From: CAVVKW01 sp963749035
GTDB taxonomy: Bacteria > Verrucomicrobiota > Verrucomicrobiia > Chthoniobacterales > JAATET01
Reading direction: 5' to 3'
Assembly: GCA_963749035.1 (NCBI GenBank)
Contig: CAVVKW010000003.1
Location: 1 to 64,000, forward strand
DNA length: 64,000 bases
Both the position numbers and the translations under genes were made by a program. A model generated the notes under the pieces. The model worked only from the letters and a program-made list of their open reading frames with translations, ran no database searches and was not told the origin of the DNA. Positions 1 to 8,070 of this stretch are shown piece by piece (position 1 is the stretch's first letter; every line of letters begins with the position of its first letter).

Positions 1-47
1 CGATTTGCATTAGGAAACCTCCGTTCTATCCGTTGAACTACGGGGGC
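1..47 (-). tRNA. tRNA-Arg(CCT), 5' half only, 3' side absent or interrupted
   Basis: Read on the minus strand, positions 47 to 10 give an acceptor strand GCCCCCG (47-41), a D arm GTTC...GAAC, a 5' anticodon stem GAGGT (21-17) and a loop TTCCTAA (16-10) with anticodon CCT at 14-12. The expected 3' anticodon stem ACCTC is not there: positions 9-5 read TGCAA. The gene therefore either continues beyond an inserted sequence, such as an intron in the anticodon loop, or is a truncated remnant. The window edge prevents a decision. Confidence 0.7.
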
Positions 48-130
48 GCATCGTCGCTGCTGGACCGCTTTCGTATTTCCATCCGATCGCGCTTCCGGTC
101 AAGCTCCGCGATCACCCGCCGCGGATTTCC

Positions 131-589
131 ATGCTGCACGTTGTCCTGATCGAACCCGAGATCCCGCCCAATACCGGGAATATTGCTCGCCTCTGCCTCG
201 CTGCGGGAGCTCGGCTGCATCTCGTCGAACCACTCGGCTTCTCACTCGACGACAAATCTCTTCGCCGCGCCGGGATGGATTACTGGCACCTTTGCGACGT
301 CCATCGCTGGACATCCTTCCCGGCCCTCACCGCCGCCGCGGAGCCGGACTCCCGATATTTCTACCTGACGACCAAGGCCGAACGTTCCTATTGGGACGAG
401 TCGTTCCGCAATGGCGACCACCTCGTCTTCGGACGCGAGACCCGCGGCCTCCCGGAAACGCTTCTGGCCGAAAACGCCGATGCTTGCCTGACCATCCCCA
501 TGCAGCCGAACGCCCGCAGTCTCAACCTCGCCACCGCCACCGGGCTGGTTCTTTACGAAGCCAAACGCCAGCTCGCCCTATCTCGCTGA
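131..589 (+). CDS. trmL: tRNA (cytidine/uridine-2'-O-)-methyltransferase TrmL
   Basis: This is a 152-residue SpoU/TrmD-fold (SPOUT) methyltransferase, the usual TrmL length. TrmL methylates the ribose of nucleotide 34 in tRNA-Leu isoacceptors using SAM. Three SpoU motifs are visible: NTGNIAR at residues 14-20, LVFGRETRGLP at 98-108, and IPMQPNARSLNLATA at 122-136, which form the trefoil-knot SAM site. It lies divergently beside the tRNA-Arg fragment, and proA follows after 31 bases. I found nothing anomalous. The closest alternative would be another small SpoU methylase, but lack of an N-terminal RNA-binding extension favours TrmL. Confidence 0.93.
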   Translation: MLHVVLIEPEIPPNTGNIARLCLAAGARLHLVEPLGFSLDDKSLRRAGMDYWHLCDVHRWTSFPALTAAAEPDSRYFYLTTKAERSYWDESFRNGDHLVFGRETRGLPETLLAENADACLTIPMQPNARSLNLATATGLVLYEAKRQLALSR

Positions 590-620
590 TCCGGCTATCA
601 AGGGTTCCCCTTTTCCATCC

Positions 621-1886
621 GTGAACCTACCTGACCTCATCCACCAGATTGGCCGACAGGCCCGCGTCGCTTCCCGCTCGCTCGCGACACTGCCAACCGA
701 CACCAAGAACGCCATTCTCCACGCGATGGCCGACGAACTCGTCGCGCGCACCGATCTCGTCATCGCCGAGAACGCGCAGGACGTCGCCAATGCCGAAGCC
801 GCCGAGCTAACCCGAGCCTCCATCGACCGGCTCCGGCTCGATCCCGACCGCGTCGCCGCCATCGCCGCCGGTATCCGCCAGGTGGCCACCCTTCCCGACC
901 CCGTCAACGAGACGATGCGCGCGTGGACCCGACCAAATGGCCTCCAGATCTCCAAGGTCCGCAAGCCGATCGGCGTCATCGGCATCATCTACGAAAGCCG
1001 CCCCAACGTCACCAGTGACGCCGCGGTTCTCTGCATGAAGACGGGCAACGCTACCATCCTCCGCGGCGGCCGCGAGAGCCTGCGGTCGAATCTCGCCATC
1101 GCCGACGCCCTCCAGACCGGAGGAGCCCGCGCCGGTCTGCCCGATCACGCCATCCAGCTCATTCCCGTCGTCGACCGGGAAGCCGTCCAACTCCTTTGCC
1201 AAATGGACGACTGCATCGACGTCATCGTCCCGCGCGGCGGTCACGGGTTGATCGAGGCCGTCGTCACCCACGCCCGCATGCCGGTCATCAAGCACTACGA
1301 CGGCGTCTGCCACGTGTACGTTGACGAAATGGCCGACCTCGCCATGGCCGAACGCATCGTCATCAACTCCAAAACCCAACGTCCCGGCGTCTGCAACGCG
1401 CTCGAAACCCTCCTTCTCCACGAGGCCATCGCCGAAAAGTTTCTCACTCAAGCCGGCCCCGCCCTCTCTGCCGCCGACGTCGAACTCCGAGCCGAAGGCG
1501 AAACCTACGCTCAGCTGAAAACTCTCAACTACGAACTCCTCGGCACCGCCGAGAACTACACCACCGAGTATCTCGACCTGATCCTCGCGGTCAAAATCGT
1601 CGCCTCGCTCGACACGGCCATCGACCACGTCAACCTCCACGGCAGCCATCACAGCGACGCCATCATCACCACCGACGCCGCAAACGCCGAGCGCTTCCTG
1701 AACGAAGTCGACTCCGCCACCATTTATCACAACGCCTCGACCCGCTTCACCGACGGCGAGGAATTTGGGTTCGGAGCCGAGATCGGCATCAGCACCGACA
1801 AACTCCACGCCCGCGGACCCATGGCGCTCGAGGAACTCACCACCTACCGCTACCTGATCCGCGGCACCGGCCAGATTAAACCATGA
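621..1886 (+). CDS. proA: Glutamate-5-semialdehyde dehydrogenase (gamma-glutamyl phosphate reductase)
   Basis: ProA reduces gamma-glutamyl phosphate to glutamate-5-semialdehyde with NADPH in proline synthesis. The 421-residue length is typical. The catalytic cysteine is C258 in QRPGVCNALE. The segments IGVIGIIYESRPNVT (NADPH-site side) and DCIDVIVPRGG are characteristic of the family. Translation starts at a GTG; the reading frame and the family N-terminus agree with it. The stop overlaps the acyP start (ATGA), so the two are translationally coupled. The proB partner is not in the window. Confidence 0.95.
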   Translation: MNLPDLIHQIGRQARVASRSLATLPTDTKNAILHAMADELVARTDLVIAENAQDVANAEAAELTRASIDRLRLDPDRVAAIAAGIRQVATLPDPVNETMRAWTRPNGLQISKVRKPIGVIGIIYESRPNVTSDAAVLCMKTGNATILRGGRESLRSNLAIADALQTGGARAGLPDHAIQLIPVVDREAVQLLCQMDDCIDVIVPRGGHGLIEAVVTHARMPVIKHYDGVCHVYVDEMADLAMAERIVINSKTQRPGVCNALETLLLHEAIAEKFLTQAGPALSAADVELRAEGETYAQLKTLNYELLGTAENYTTEYLDLILAVKIVASLDTAIDHVNLHGSHHSDAIITTDAANAERFLNEVDSATIYHNASTRFTDGEEFGFGAEIGISTDKLHARGPMALEELTTYRYLIRGTGQIKP

Positions 1887-2173
1887 CCGCTGCCCTCACC
1901 CATTACGAAGGCCGCGTGCAAGGCGTCGGCTTCCGCTACACCGTCAAGTCCATCGCCCAAGGGTTTGACGTCACGGGAACCGTCCGCAATCTCCCCGACG
2001 GCCGGGTCGAGCTCCTCGCGCAAACCGACGACTCCGACGAACTCGAGGACTTCCTGACCGCCATCCGCAAAAGCACCCTCGCCGGCCACATTCAGAACGA
2101 AACCACGACCACCATCGACCCCGACAAAGCTCTCCGCGGATTCACGATCACCGAGTCAGAGCCAAAATCCTGA
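1883..2173 (+). CDS. acyP: Acylphosphatase
   Basis: This is a 96-residue single-domain acylphosphatase that hydrolyses acyl phosphates to carboxylate and phosphate. The signature GRVQGVGFRY contains the catalytic Arg (R18), and the catalytic Asn is N36 in VRNLPDG. It overlaps the end of proA by 4 bases. Because the ProB/ProA route passes through an acyl phosphate, the coupling is intriguing, but acylphosphatases occur in many contexts and a proline role is only inference. The stop codon lies inside a short array of 9-base repeats. Confidence 0.9.
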   Translation: MTAALTHYEGRVQGVGFRYTVKSIAQGFDVTGTVRNLPDGRVELLAQTDDSDELEDFLTAIRKSTLAGHIQNETTTTIDPDKALRGFTITESEPKS

Positions 2174-2192
2174 CAATCCCGTAAATCCTGTC
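2166..2192 (+). repeat. Three 9-base intergenic repeats (AATCCTGAC-like)
   Basis: Three consecutive nonamers AATCCTGAC, AATCCCGTA and AATCCTGTC span the acyP stop codon and the short gap before the ABC ATPase. They resemble the heptamer arrays found elsewhere in this window in base composition and intergenic placement, though the period is nine. Confidence 0.55.
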
Positions 2193-2203
2193 TAGATTTC
2201 CGC

Positions 2204-3085
2204 ATGACCGCGCCCGCCGTCTCCCTTAAATCCCTGACCAAACTCTACCCGGTTCCCCTCCGACGCGAGCGACTCGTCGCGGTCCGCGACCTCAGTCTCG
2301 AGATTCCTGAAGGCGAAGTCTTCGGGCTCCTCGGACCGAATGGCTCCGGCAAGAGCACGACGCTGAAAATGCTCCTTGGCCTGGCCACCCCGACCTCCGG
2401 CACCGCCCACGTCTTCGGACACGAGAGCGGGGGATTCGCCGCCCGCAGCGAAGTCGGATTTCTTCCGGAAAATCCCTATTTCTACAAATTTCTCACGGGA
2501 GGCGAGACCCTCGCGTTCTACGGGAAACTCTGCGGACTGAAAGGCAAGGCACTCAGGGACCGCACGAACGACCTTCTCGAACTCGTCGGACTCAAGGAAG
2601 CGCGAGATCGCCGAGTCGGCGGATACTCGAAGGGCATGCTCCAGCGCATCGGCCTCGCCCAAGCGATTATCCAACAACCCCGCCTCGTCGTCCTCGACGA
2701 ACCGACCGCCGGCGTCGACCCCGCCGGGTCCCGGCAGATCCGAGATCTCATCCTTACGCTGAAAGAGCGCGGAACGACCGTTCTGCTGACCTCCCACCTA
2801 CTCGAGCAAGTTCAGGACGTCTGCGACCGCGTCGGCATCATGGCGCGCGGCCAACTCGTCCGCCTCGGACCGCTCGAGGAACTCGTCTCCGTCGATAATC
2901 AAACCCAGTTCATCGTCGAAAACGCCGACCCCGCCCTCTCGAAGAAGATCGAGACCCTGATTCAGGAGTCCGGCTCCGGCGCAACTCTCCTGGAAACTCG
3001 CCACCCACAACGCTCTCTCGAAAAGGTGTTCCTGGAAGTTACGGGCAACCACGAACCCGCCCCCCAGCGAACGACACCACAATGA
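2204..3085 (+). CDS. ABC transporter ATP-binding protein (ABC-2/NatA type), no permease adjacent
   Basis: The product is a 293-residue nucleotide-binding subunit that would power a membrane permease. The Walker A motif GPNGSGKST is at residues 44-52, the ABC signature is YSKGMLQR, and Walker B with its D-loop reads VVLDEPTAGVD, followed by the switch His in TSHLLEQ. The insert PENPYFYKFLTGGETL and the C-terminal extension resemble ABC-2 or gliding-type export ATPases. No permease gene adjoins it; instead its stop overlaps the bioD start by 4 bases. The substrate cannot be inferred. Confidence 0.88.
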   Translation: MTAPAVSLKSLTKLYPVPLRRERLVAVRDLSLEIPEGEVFGLLGPNGSGKSTTLKMLLGLATPTSGTAHVFGHESGGFAARSEVGFLPENPYFYKFLTGGETLAFYGKLCGLKGKALRDRTNDLLELVGLKEARDRRVGGYSKGMLQRIGLAQAIIQQPRLVVLDEPTAGVDPAGSRQIRDLILTLKERGTTVLLTSHLLEQVQDVCDRVGIMARGQLVRLGPLEELVSVDNQTQFIVENADPALSKKIETLIQESGSGATLLETRHPQRSLEKVFLEVTGNHEPAPQRTTPQ

Positions 3086-3723
3086 ATTACTTCGTAGCCG
3101 GCACCGACACGAACGTCGGGAAGACCTATTTCTCATCCCTTCTCATCCGCACCCTGCGCGAAGCCGGCCAGGATGCCGTCGGAATGAAACCGATCGCCTG
3201 CGGCTCGAACGAAGATACGGGTCTCCTCCTGACCGCTTCCGGAGGAGACGTGTCCCTCTCGGACCTGAACCCCGTGCACTTTGAAAATCCCGTTTCCCCC
3301 ATCACGGCGTCCGAGTTGGAAAATCGTTCCGTCGACGTCGACGAGATCCTCGCCGCTTATCAACGCCTCTCGAGCCACCACGATTCCGTCATCGTCGAAG
3401 GCGTCGGTGGCTGGCAGTCGCCGATTCAGCCCAACTACACGATGGCCGACCTCGCCAAGTCAATGGGATCCCCGGTCATCATCGTGGTCGCCAACAAGCT
3501 TGGCGCTCTGAACCACACCCTGCTCACGCTCGAAAGCATCGAAAGGTTTGGCCTCACCTGTGCGGGGATCGTCTTCAATCACCCCGAAAATCTGACCGAC
3601 ATCGCCGCACAAACGAACCGCGCCGTGCTCCAGAAGATCACCAACGTCCCGTTTCTCTGCGACCTCCAGACCGGCCAGCGGGAACTGCCCGGGATCCTCG
3701 CGCGACTCGAGGCCGAGGCCTGA
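3082..3723 (+). CDS. bioD: Dethiobiotin synthetase
   Basis: BioD carboxylates 7,8-diaminopelargonate with ATP to close the ureido ring of dethiobiotin. The 213-residue protein has the P-loop GTDTNVGKT at residues 7-15, the substrate segment GMKPIACG, and VEGVGGWQSPI, all family hallmarks. Its ATG overlaps the stop of the ABC ATPase, and it converges on leuD with only three bases between the stops. No bioA, bioB or bioF is present here, so the biotin genes are dispersed in this genome. Confidence 0.92.
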   Translation: MNYFVAGTDTNVGKTYFSSLLIRTLREAGQDAVGMKPIACGSNEDTGLLLTASGGDVSLSDLNPVHFENPVSPITASELENRSVDVDEILAAYQRLSSHHDSVIVEGVGGWQSPIQPNYTMADLAKSMGSPVIIVVANKLGALNHTLLTLESIERFGLTCAGIVFNHPENLTDIAAQTNRAVLQKITNVPFLCDLQTGQRELPGILARLEAEA

Positions 3724-3726
3724 CGC

Positions 3727-4329
3727 CTACTTCATGTAAGCCAGGTCGCCCGCCGTCTCCTTCACCGCGGGTATTCCTTCCAGCAACTCGGCGATCGCGT
3801 CCCACTTCCCGCTCACGAGTGCTTCGTGCGCGTGGTCCGGCACCTCGATCGGAAAATCCACGTCCGCGCACGTCACCTTTCGCGCAGTGAGATCGAGCGT
3901 GATCGGCGCGGCCGGATCGGCCTCGATCAATTTGGCTAGCGACTCGATGTCGCCGGCGTTCATCACGACGCACGGCATCCCCAACGTGATGGAATTGCCA
4001 AAGAAAATCTCGGCGAACGACTCCGCGATCACCGCCCGGAAACCGTAGCGATACAAAGCCTGCGGCGCGTGCTCGCGCGAGCTTCCGCAGCCGAAATTCG
4101 AACCCGTCAGCAGGATACTGGCACCCTGATACCGTGGCTCGTTCAGCGGGTGTTCGAGGTCATGACCCAGCTCGGGATGCTTGCGCACGTCGATGAACGC
4201 AAATTCACCGAGCCCGTCGAACGTCACGCACTTCATGAAACGAGCGGGAATGATGCGATCGGTATCGATGTCGTCGCCGGGAACGTGAACGGCCGTGCCG
4301 CTGACTTGAGTGATGGGTGGAAGAGCCAT
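3727..4329 (-). CDS. leuD: 3-isopropylmalate dehydratase small subunit
   Basis: LeuD pairs with LeuC to isomerise 2- to 3-isopropylmalate in leucine synthesis. From the ATG at 4329 it has 200 residues, typical of LeuD. Family segments include GDDIDTDRIIPARFMK near the N-terminus and GSNFGCGSSREHAPQAL, the substrate-recognition swivel-domain loop. The reading frame stays open upstream, but only the 4329 start aligns with the family N-terminus. It follows the TraB/GumN gene by 4 bases, so transcription presumably runs through leuC, the TraB/GumN gene and leuD. Confidence 0.95.
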   Translation of the reverse strand: MALPPITQVSGTAVHVPGDDIDTDRIIPARFMKCVTFDGLGEFAFIDVRKHPELGHDLEHPLNEPRYQGASILLTGSNFGCGSSREHAPQALYRYGFRAVIAESFAEIFFGNSITLGMPCVVMNAGDIESLAKLIEADPAAPITLDLTARKVTCADVDFPIEVPDHAHEALVSGKWDAIAELLEGIPAVKETAGDLAYMK

Positions 4330-4330
4330 G

Positions 4331-4365
4331 GGATTAGTTGGGAGTTGAGGGTTGAGACTTGAGAG
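4331..4365 (-). repeat. Five degenerate heptamers (CTCAACC-like) at a gene junction
   Basis: On the plus strand five successive 7-mers read GGATTAG, TTGGGAG, TTGAGGG, TTGAGAC and TTGAGAG. They cover the gap before leuD and the last codons of the TraB/GumN gene, so the array supplies part of that protein's C-terminus. Confidence 0.6.
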
Positions 4366-5296
4366 ATTCTTCGCGGAAAAGCTTCGCGCCGGATTTTTCG
4401 AGGAGCGCCAGAACGCCCTGTTCGCCGTAAAGGTGCGCCGCACCGACGGCGAAGAAGAAGGATTTCTCCGGGGCACCCGCGATCTTGGCCTCCATCCGCT
4501 CGGCCATCAGGACGTTTCGCTGATCCAGCAGCCGAATCATCAATCGGTCGGTCAACTCGGATTTGCCCGGCAACGTCATCGCCGTCACGTCGGTTTCGAG
4601 TCGCTCCAGATCGCCGGACAGGTAGCTATCGACGAGTTGATCGGTGAAATTTACACCCGTCTCCCGCGCGGTCGCGAGCTGCGCCAGCGTGTCGCGGAGC
4701 AGCGCGATCTGATCTTCCTCGCTGATGTCTTCGAAGATCGCGAGCTGTTCCTCGGCCGTTTCGAGCCCCCCGGTTTCCTTCCCGGCCATGGCGGCGCGCT
4801 GAAAGAGGAGCATGTCGAGCGGGATCATGCCGGGATTCCGAAGCTCGTCTTCCAGCGTCGCGAGACTCACGGTGAACGCCCAGATCTTCATCCGGTCGCG
4901 GGGTGCGAGCGGGACGTCGAATTCCATCGCGTCGAGTTCCGCCAGTGCCGCCTCGTAAACGTCGGGCGGCAGCACGTCCTTCAACGTCTTCCCATCCGGC
5001 AGAAACAACTTCGTCGACATCGCCAGCAGCGTCGCCGCATCCATCGGGATCTCGGTGTAAACTGCATCCGCCGACTCGAACGCCGGGGCGACGTTGTCCC
5101 GAATCCGCGCCAACTCCGGCCTCGGCAGGTGGATCGTCCCGTAGAGAAAGCTGGGAGCCTCAGCCCCGGGTGATTCGATCCTCCAAAGGAACGGCGGCGG
5201 CACTTCCTCGGCAACGGCACGCAACGAACTGCCGACTACCACCGCAGCCAGCAGCCAGCCCAGCCGCAGGCCTAAACTCGCCGCCAGAATTCTCAC
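4334..5296 (-). CDS. TraB/GumN family exported protein
   Basis: The protein has 320 residues with an N-terminal signal peptide (hydrophobic stretch about residues 8-28, then AVAEE). The first conserved block SFLYGTIHLPRPE is the family GTIH motif, and the last, FFFAVGAAHLYGEQGVLALL, is the family GxxH motif, together with conserved acidic residues (YTEIPMD). TraB/GumN proteins have an EreA/ChaN-like fold and are suspected metallo-hydrolases, but their substrate is unknown. Its start overlaps the leuC stop (ATGA) and it sits between leuC and leuD, which is unusual. Confidence 0.82.
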   Translation of the reverse strand: MRILAASLGLRLGWLLAAVVVGSSLRAVAEEVPPPFLWRIESPGAEAPSFLYGTIHLPRPELARIRDNVAPAFESADAVYTEIPMDAATLLAMSTKLFLPDGKTLKDVLPPDVYEAALAELDAMEFDVPLAPRDRMKIWAFTVSLATLEDELRNPGMIPLDMLLFQRAAMAGKETGGLETAEEQLAIFEDISEEDQIALLRDTLAQLATARETGVNFTDQLVDSYLSGDLERLETDVTAMTLPGKSELTDRLMIRLLDQRNVLMAERMEAKIAGAPEKSFFFAVGAAHLYGEQGVLALLEKSGAKLFREESLKSQPSTPN

Positions 5297-6702
5297 GCCA
5301 GATCGAAGACTTCGCGGGCGTCCGCAACTTCCCCGGTCACCGCGGCAGCCGCGACCATCAACGGGCTCATCAGCACCGTGCGTCCGGTCGGACTCCCCTG
5401 GCGACCTTTGAAGTTCCGGTTCGAAGAACTCGCACAGAGCTGCTCGCCGACGAGCTTGTCAGGATTCATCCCCAGACACATCGAGCACCCCGCGCCGCGC
5501 CACTCGAATCCGGCGTCGCGAAAGATCTCCGCCAACCCCATCGATTCCGCGATGGACGAGACCGCCTGTGAGCCCGGAACGACGATCGCCTTCACGCTCC
5601 CGGAGACCTTGCGCCCCTTCAGGTAGCGGGCGACCTCCTGAAGGTCGGAGATCCGCCCGTTCGTGCAGCTACCGAGAAATGCAACGTCCACCTTGGTCCC
5701 CTTGATCGGGGCTCCGGGTGTGAGGTGCATGTGCGCGACCGCTTCCGCGGCCGTCGCGCGATCCTTCGCCGGGACTTCCTCGGATGTCGGCACCGTTTCG
5801 TTGATGAAGATGGCCTGGCCGGGGTTAATCCCCCACGTCACCGTCGGCGCAATGTCCTCCGCCCGGTAACTGACGACGTCGTCGTATTCCGCGTCCGCGT
5901 CGCTGGCCGTCGCCTTCCAACGCTCGACCGCCGTGTCCCATTCCGCGCCCTTCGGTGAATACGGGCGACCCTTCAGATATTCGAAAGTCGTGGTGTCCGG
6001 ATTTACGTAGCCCACGCGCGCCCCACCTTCGATCGACATGTTGCAGACGGTCATTCGCTCTTCCTGTGTGAAATTGTCAAACGTGCTCCCGCCGTATTCG
6101 TAAGCGTAGCCGATGCCGCCGTTCACCCCGAGCTTGCGGATGATGTGCAGAATCACGTCCTTGGCGTAAACCCCCGGCAGGAGCTTCCCGTCGACGTTGA
6201 TCCGCCGAACCTTCGGCTTGTGCAATGCCATCGTCTGCGTCGCCAGGACGTCGCGGACCTGACTCGTCCCGATCCCGAACGCGATCGCGCCAAACGCCCC
6301 GTGGGTCGAAGTGTGCGAATCGCCGCACGCGATCGTCGTGCCCGGCTGCGTGATTCCCTGCTCGGGCCCCACGATGTGCACGATGCCCTGCTCACCACTC
6401 GACAGATCGAAGAATTTTACCCCCGCCTCCGCGCAATTCTGACGAAGCGCCTTGATCATTTCGTCGGCCAAAGAATCCGAGAACGGCTCCTCCCGCTCGT
6501 CGGTCGGAACGATGTGGTCGACCGTCGCGAACGTCCGGTTGGGATACAGCACCTTCAGATCCAGATCGCGCAGCATCCCGAAGGCCTGCGGACTCGTGAC
6601 TTCGTGAATGAGGTGGGTGCCAATGAGAAGCTGGGTCTGTCCGTTATCCAACTTCCGCACCGCGTGGGCTTCCCACACTTTATCCAACAAGGTCTGTTTC
6701 AT
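5293..6702 (-). CDS. leuC: 3-isopropylmalate dehydratase large subunit
   Basis: LeuC is the [4Fe-4S]-carrying aconitase-family subunit. From the ATG at 6702 it has 469 residues, close to the usual 466-475. The cluster cysteines are in LGSCTNGR and in GAGCSMCLGMNPD, and the N-terminus MKQTLLDKVWEAHAV is canonical. The open frame extends further upstream into the divergent HAD gene, but that part lacks family similarity. A 72-base gap separates it from the HAD gene; I found no T-box or leader peptide there. Confidence 0.96.
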   Translation of the reverse strand: MKQTLLDKVWEAHAVRKLDNGQTQLLIGTHLIHEVTSPQAFGMLRDLDLKVLYPNRTFATVDHIVPTDEREEPFSDSLADEMIKALRQNCAEAGVKFFDLSSGEQGIVHIVGPEQGITQPGTTIACGDSHTSTHGAFGAIAFGIGTSQVRDVLATQTMALHKPKVRRINVDGKLLPGVYAKDVILHIIRKLGVNGGIGYAYEYGGSTFDNFTQEERMTVCNMSIEGGARVGYVNPDTTTFEYLKGRPYSPKGAEWDTAVERWKATASDADAEYDDVVSYRAEDIAPTVTWGINPGQAIFINETVPTSEEVPAKDRATAAEAVAHMHLTPGAPIKGTKVDVAFLGSCTNGRISDLQEVARYLKGRKVSGSVKAIVVPGSQAVSSIAESMGLAEIFRDAGFEWRGAGCSMCLGMNPDKLVGEQLCASSSNRNFKGRQGSPTGRTVLMSPLMVAAAAVTGEVADAREVFDLA

Positions 6703-6774
6703 AGAGGGATGGACGATAGTGGGGAATTTTTGTCGGTGCAAGAGGCACCCGTAAGCTATGTAGGGGCAGATCCC

Positions 6775-7656
6775 ATGTCTGCGCCGCAAAATATCATCGC
6801 CATCGTTTACGACTACGACCAGACGCTCAGTCCGAATTACATGCAGGACGAAGCGATCTTCCCGCATTTCGGGATTCATCCCAAGAGCTTCTGGGAACGC
6901 TGCACCGAACTCGTCGAGACCGAGAGCTACGACAACGAACTCGCCTACATGAAGGTGATGCTCGACACGCTCGCGATGGATCGCCCGACGAACGAGGAGC
7001 TCAAGTCGCTCGGCACGAAAATGAACTTCTACCCCGGCCTGCCGGAAATGTTTCAGGAGTTTCAGAACGGACTCCTCACTCCCGAACACGAGGCCCACGG
7101 GATCACCGTCGAGCACTACATCATCTCTTCCGGCCTCAAGATTCTCATCGAAGGCAGCCGCCTCGCCTCCTACGTCAAAGCCATTTTCGGCTGCGAATTC
7201 GCGGAAGACTCCGACGGACGGATCAGCTTCCCCCGGCGCGTCATCAGCCACACGCAGAAAACCCAGTATCTCTTCCGCATCAACAAGGGCATGCTCGACA
7301 TGACCGATGACGTGAACGACCACATGGCCCCCGATCTGCGACCCGTCCCGTTCCCAAACATGGTTTACGTCGGCGACGGACCGACCGACGTCCCCTGCTT
7401 CACCGTCATGCGCCGCAACGGCGGCCAGGCCATCGCCGTTTACAACGCCGACGACCCGTCGCGCTCGTCGTTCAAGAAGTGCTACCAGCTCTGCGTGCAC
7501 GCCGACCGGGTCAAAAACATCGCGCCCTCCGACTTCCGCCGCGGCAGCCACCTCCGCCTCCTCCTCGAAGAAATGGTGCACGAGATCGCCGAGCGGATCG
7601 TCAACCGCCGCCGTACCGACGTGGCCGCCGGCACCGTCAAAGCTCCAAAATTCTGA
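6775..7656 (+). CDS. HAD-superfamily phosphatase (PSP-like)
   Basis: The 293-residue protein has HAD motif I DYDQTLS (D13 nucleophile, D15 acid/base), a motif II serine in IISSGLK, and motif IV GDGPTDVPCF that binds Mg2+. The cap region and length suggest the phosphoserine-phosphatase-like subgroup. The substrate is unknown. The start at 6775 was chosen because the family begins shortly before motif I; the longer open frame antisense to leuC has no similarity. The gene ends 6 bases before osmC-like, so they may be co-transcribed. Confidence 0.82.
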   Translation: MSAPQNIIAIVYDYDQTLSPNYMQDEAIFPHFGIHPKSFWERCTELVETESYDNELAYMKVMLDTLAMDRPTNEELKSLGTKMNFYPGLPEMFQEFQNGLLTPEHEAHGITVEHYIISSGLKILIEGSRLASYVKAIFGCEFAEDSDGRISFPRRVISHTQKTQYLFRINKGMLDMTDDVNDHMAPDLRPVPFPNMVYVGDGPTDVPCFTVMRRNGGQAIAVYNADDPSRSSFKKCYQLCVHADRVKNIAPSDFRRGSHLRLLLEEMVHEIAERIVNRRRTDVAAGTVKAPKF

Positions 7657-7662
7657 CGCTCC

Positions 7663-8070
7663 GTGATCGAGATCACCCTCCGTTACACCGGCGAACTCCA
7701 CTGCGAAGCCGTTCACGGCCCGTCCAACGCGCAACTCGAGACCGACGCACCCGTCGACAATCACGGCCGCGGCGAGACGTTTTCACCCACTGACCTCTGC
7801 GCGACCGCCCTCGGCACGTGCATGATGACGATCATGGCAATCGCTTCGCGAGAGCACGACGTCGACCTGGCCGGGACCACCTTCACCGTGCGCAAACACA
7901 TGACCGCCGACCTCCCCCGGCGCATCGCCAGGATCGAAGTCGAGTTCGACCTCCCGGTTTCCCCAACGCCGCACGCCCGGGCCGCACTCGAGCGAGCCGC
8001 TCACACTTGCCCCGTCGCGCTCAGCCTGCACACCGACATCGAACAAGCCGTCTCCTTCGCCTGGCGCTAG
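7663..8070 (+). CDS. OsmC/Ohr-family protein
   Basis: This 135-residue protein is predicted to be a thiol-dependent peroxidase of the OsmC fold, acting in the cytoplasm as a dimer. The probable peroxidatic cysteine is C53 in CATALGTCMM and the resolving one C116 in AHTCPVALSL. The HGRGETFSPTDL segment is typical of the YhfA/OsmC branch. The start is GTG. The 3' end overlaps the convergent secreted-protein gene by 4 bases. Confidence 0.88.
   Translation: MIEITLRYTGELHCEAVHGPSNAQLETDAPVDNHGRGETFSPTDLCATALGTCMMTIMAIASREHDVDLAGTTFTVRKHMTADLPRRIARIEVEFDLPVSPTPHARAALERAAHTCPVALSLHTDIEQAVSFAWR

Noticed and set aside
807..1808. Long open frame on the minus strand inside proA
   Set aside because: It is antisense to a clear proA and is Asp/Val/Gly-biased as expected from GC-rich codon usage. 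No family similarity.
6703..6774. Possible leucine leader/attenuator before leuC
   Set aside because: Only a 5-bp hairpin (GGTGC/GCACC) is present; no leucine-rich leader peptide or T-box sequence.
6703..7764. Upstream extension of the leuC frame across the HAD gene
   Set aside because: LeuC begins at 6702. The extra part is antisense to a well-supported HAD phosphatase.
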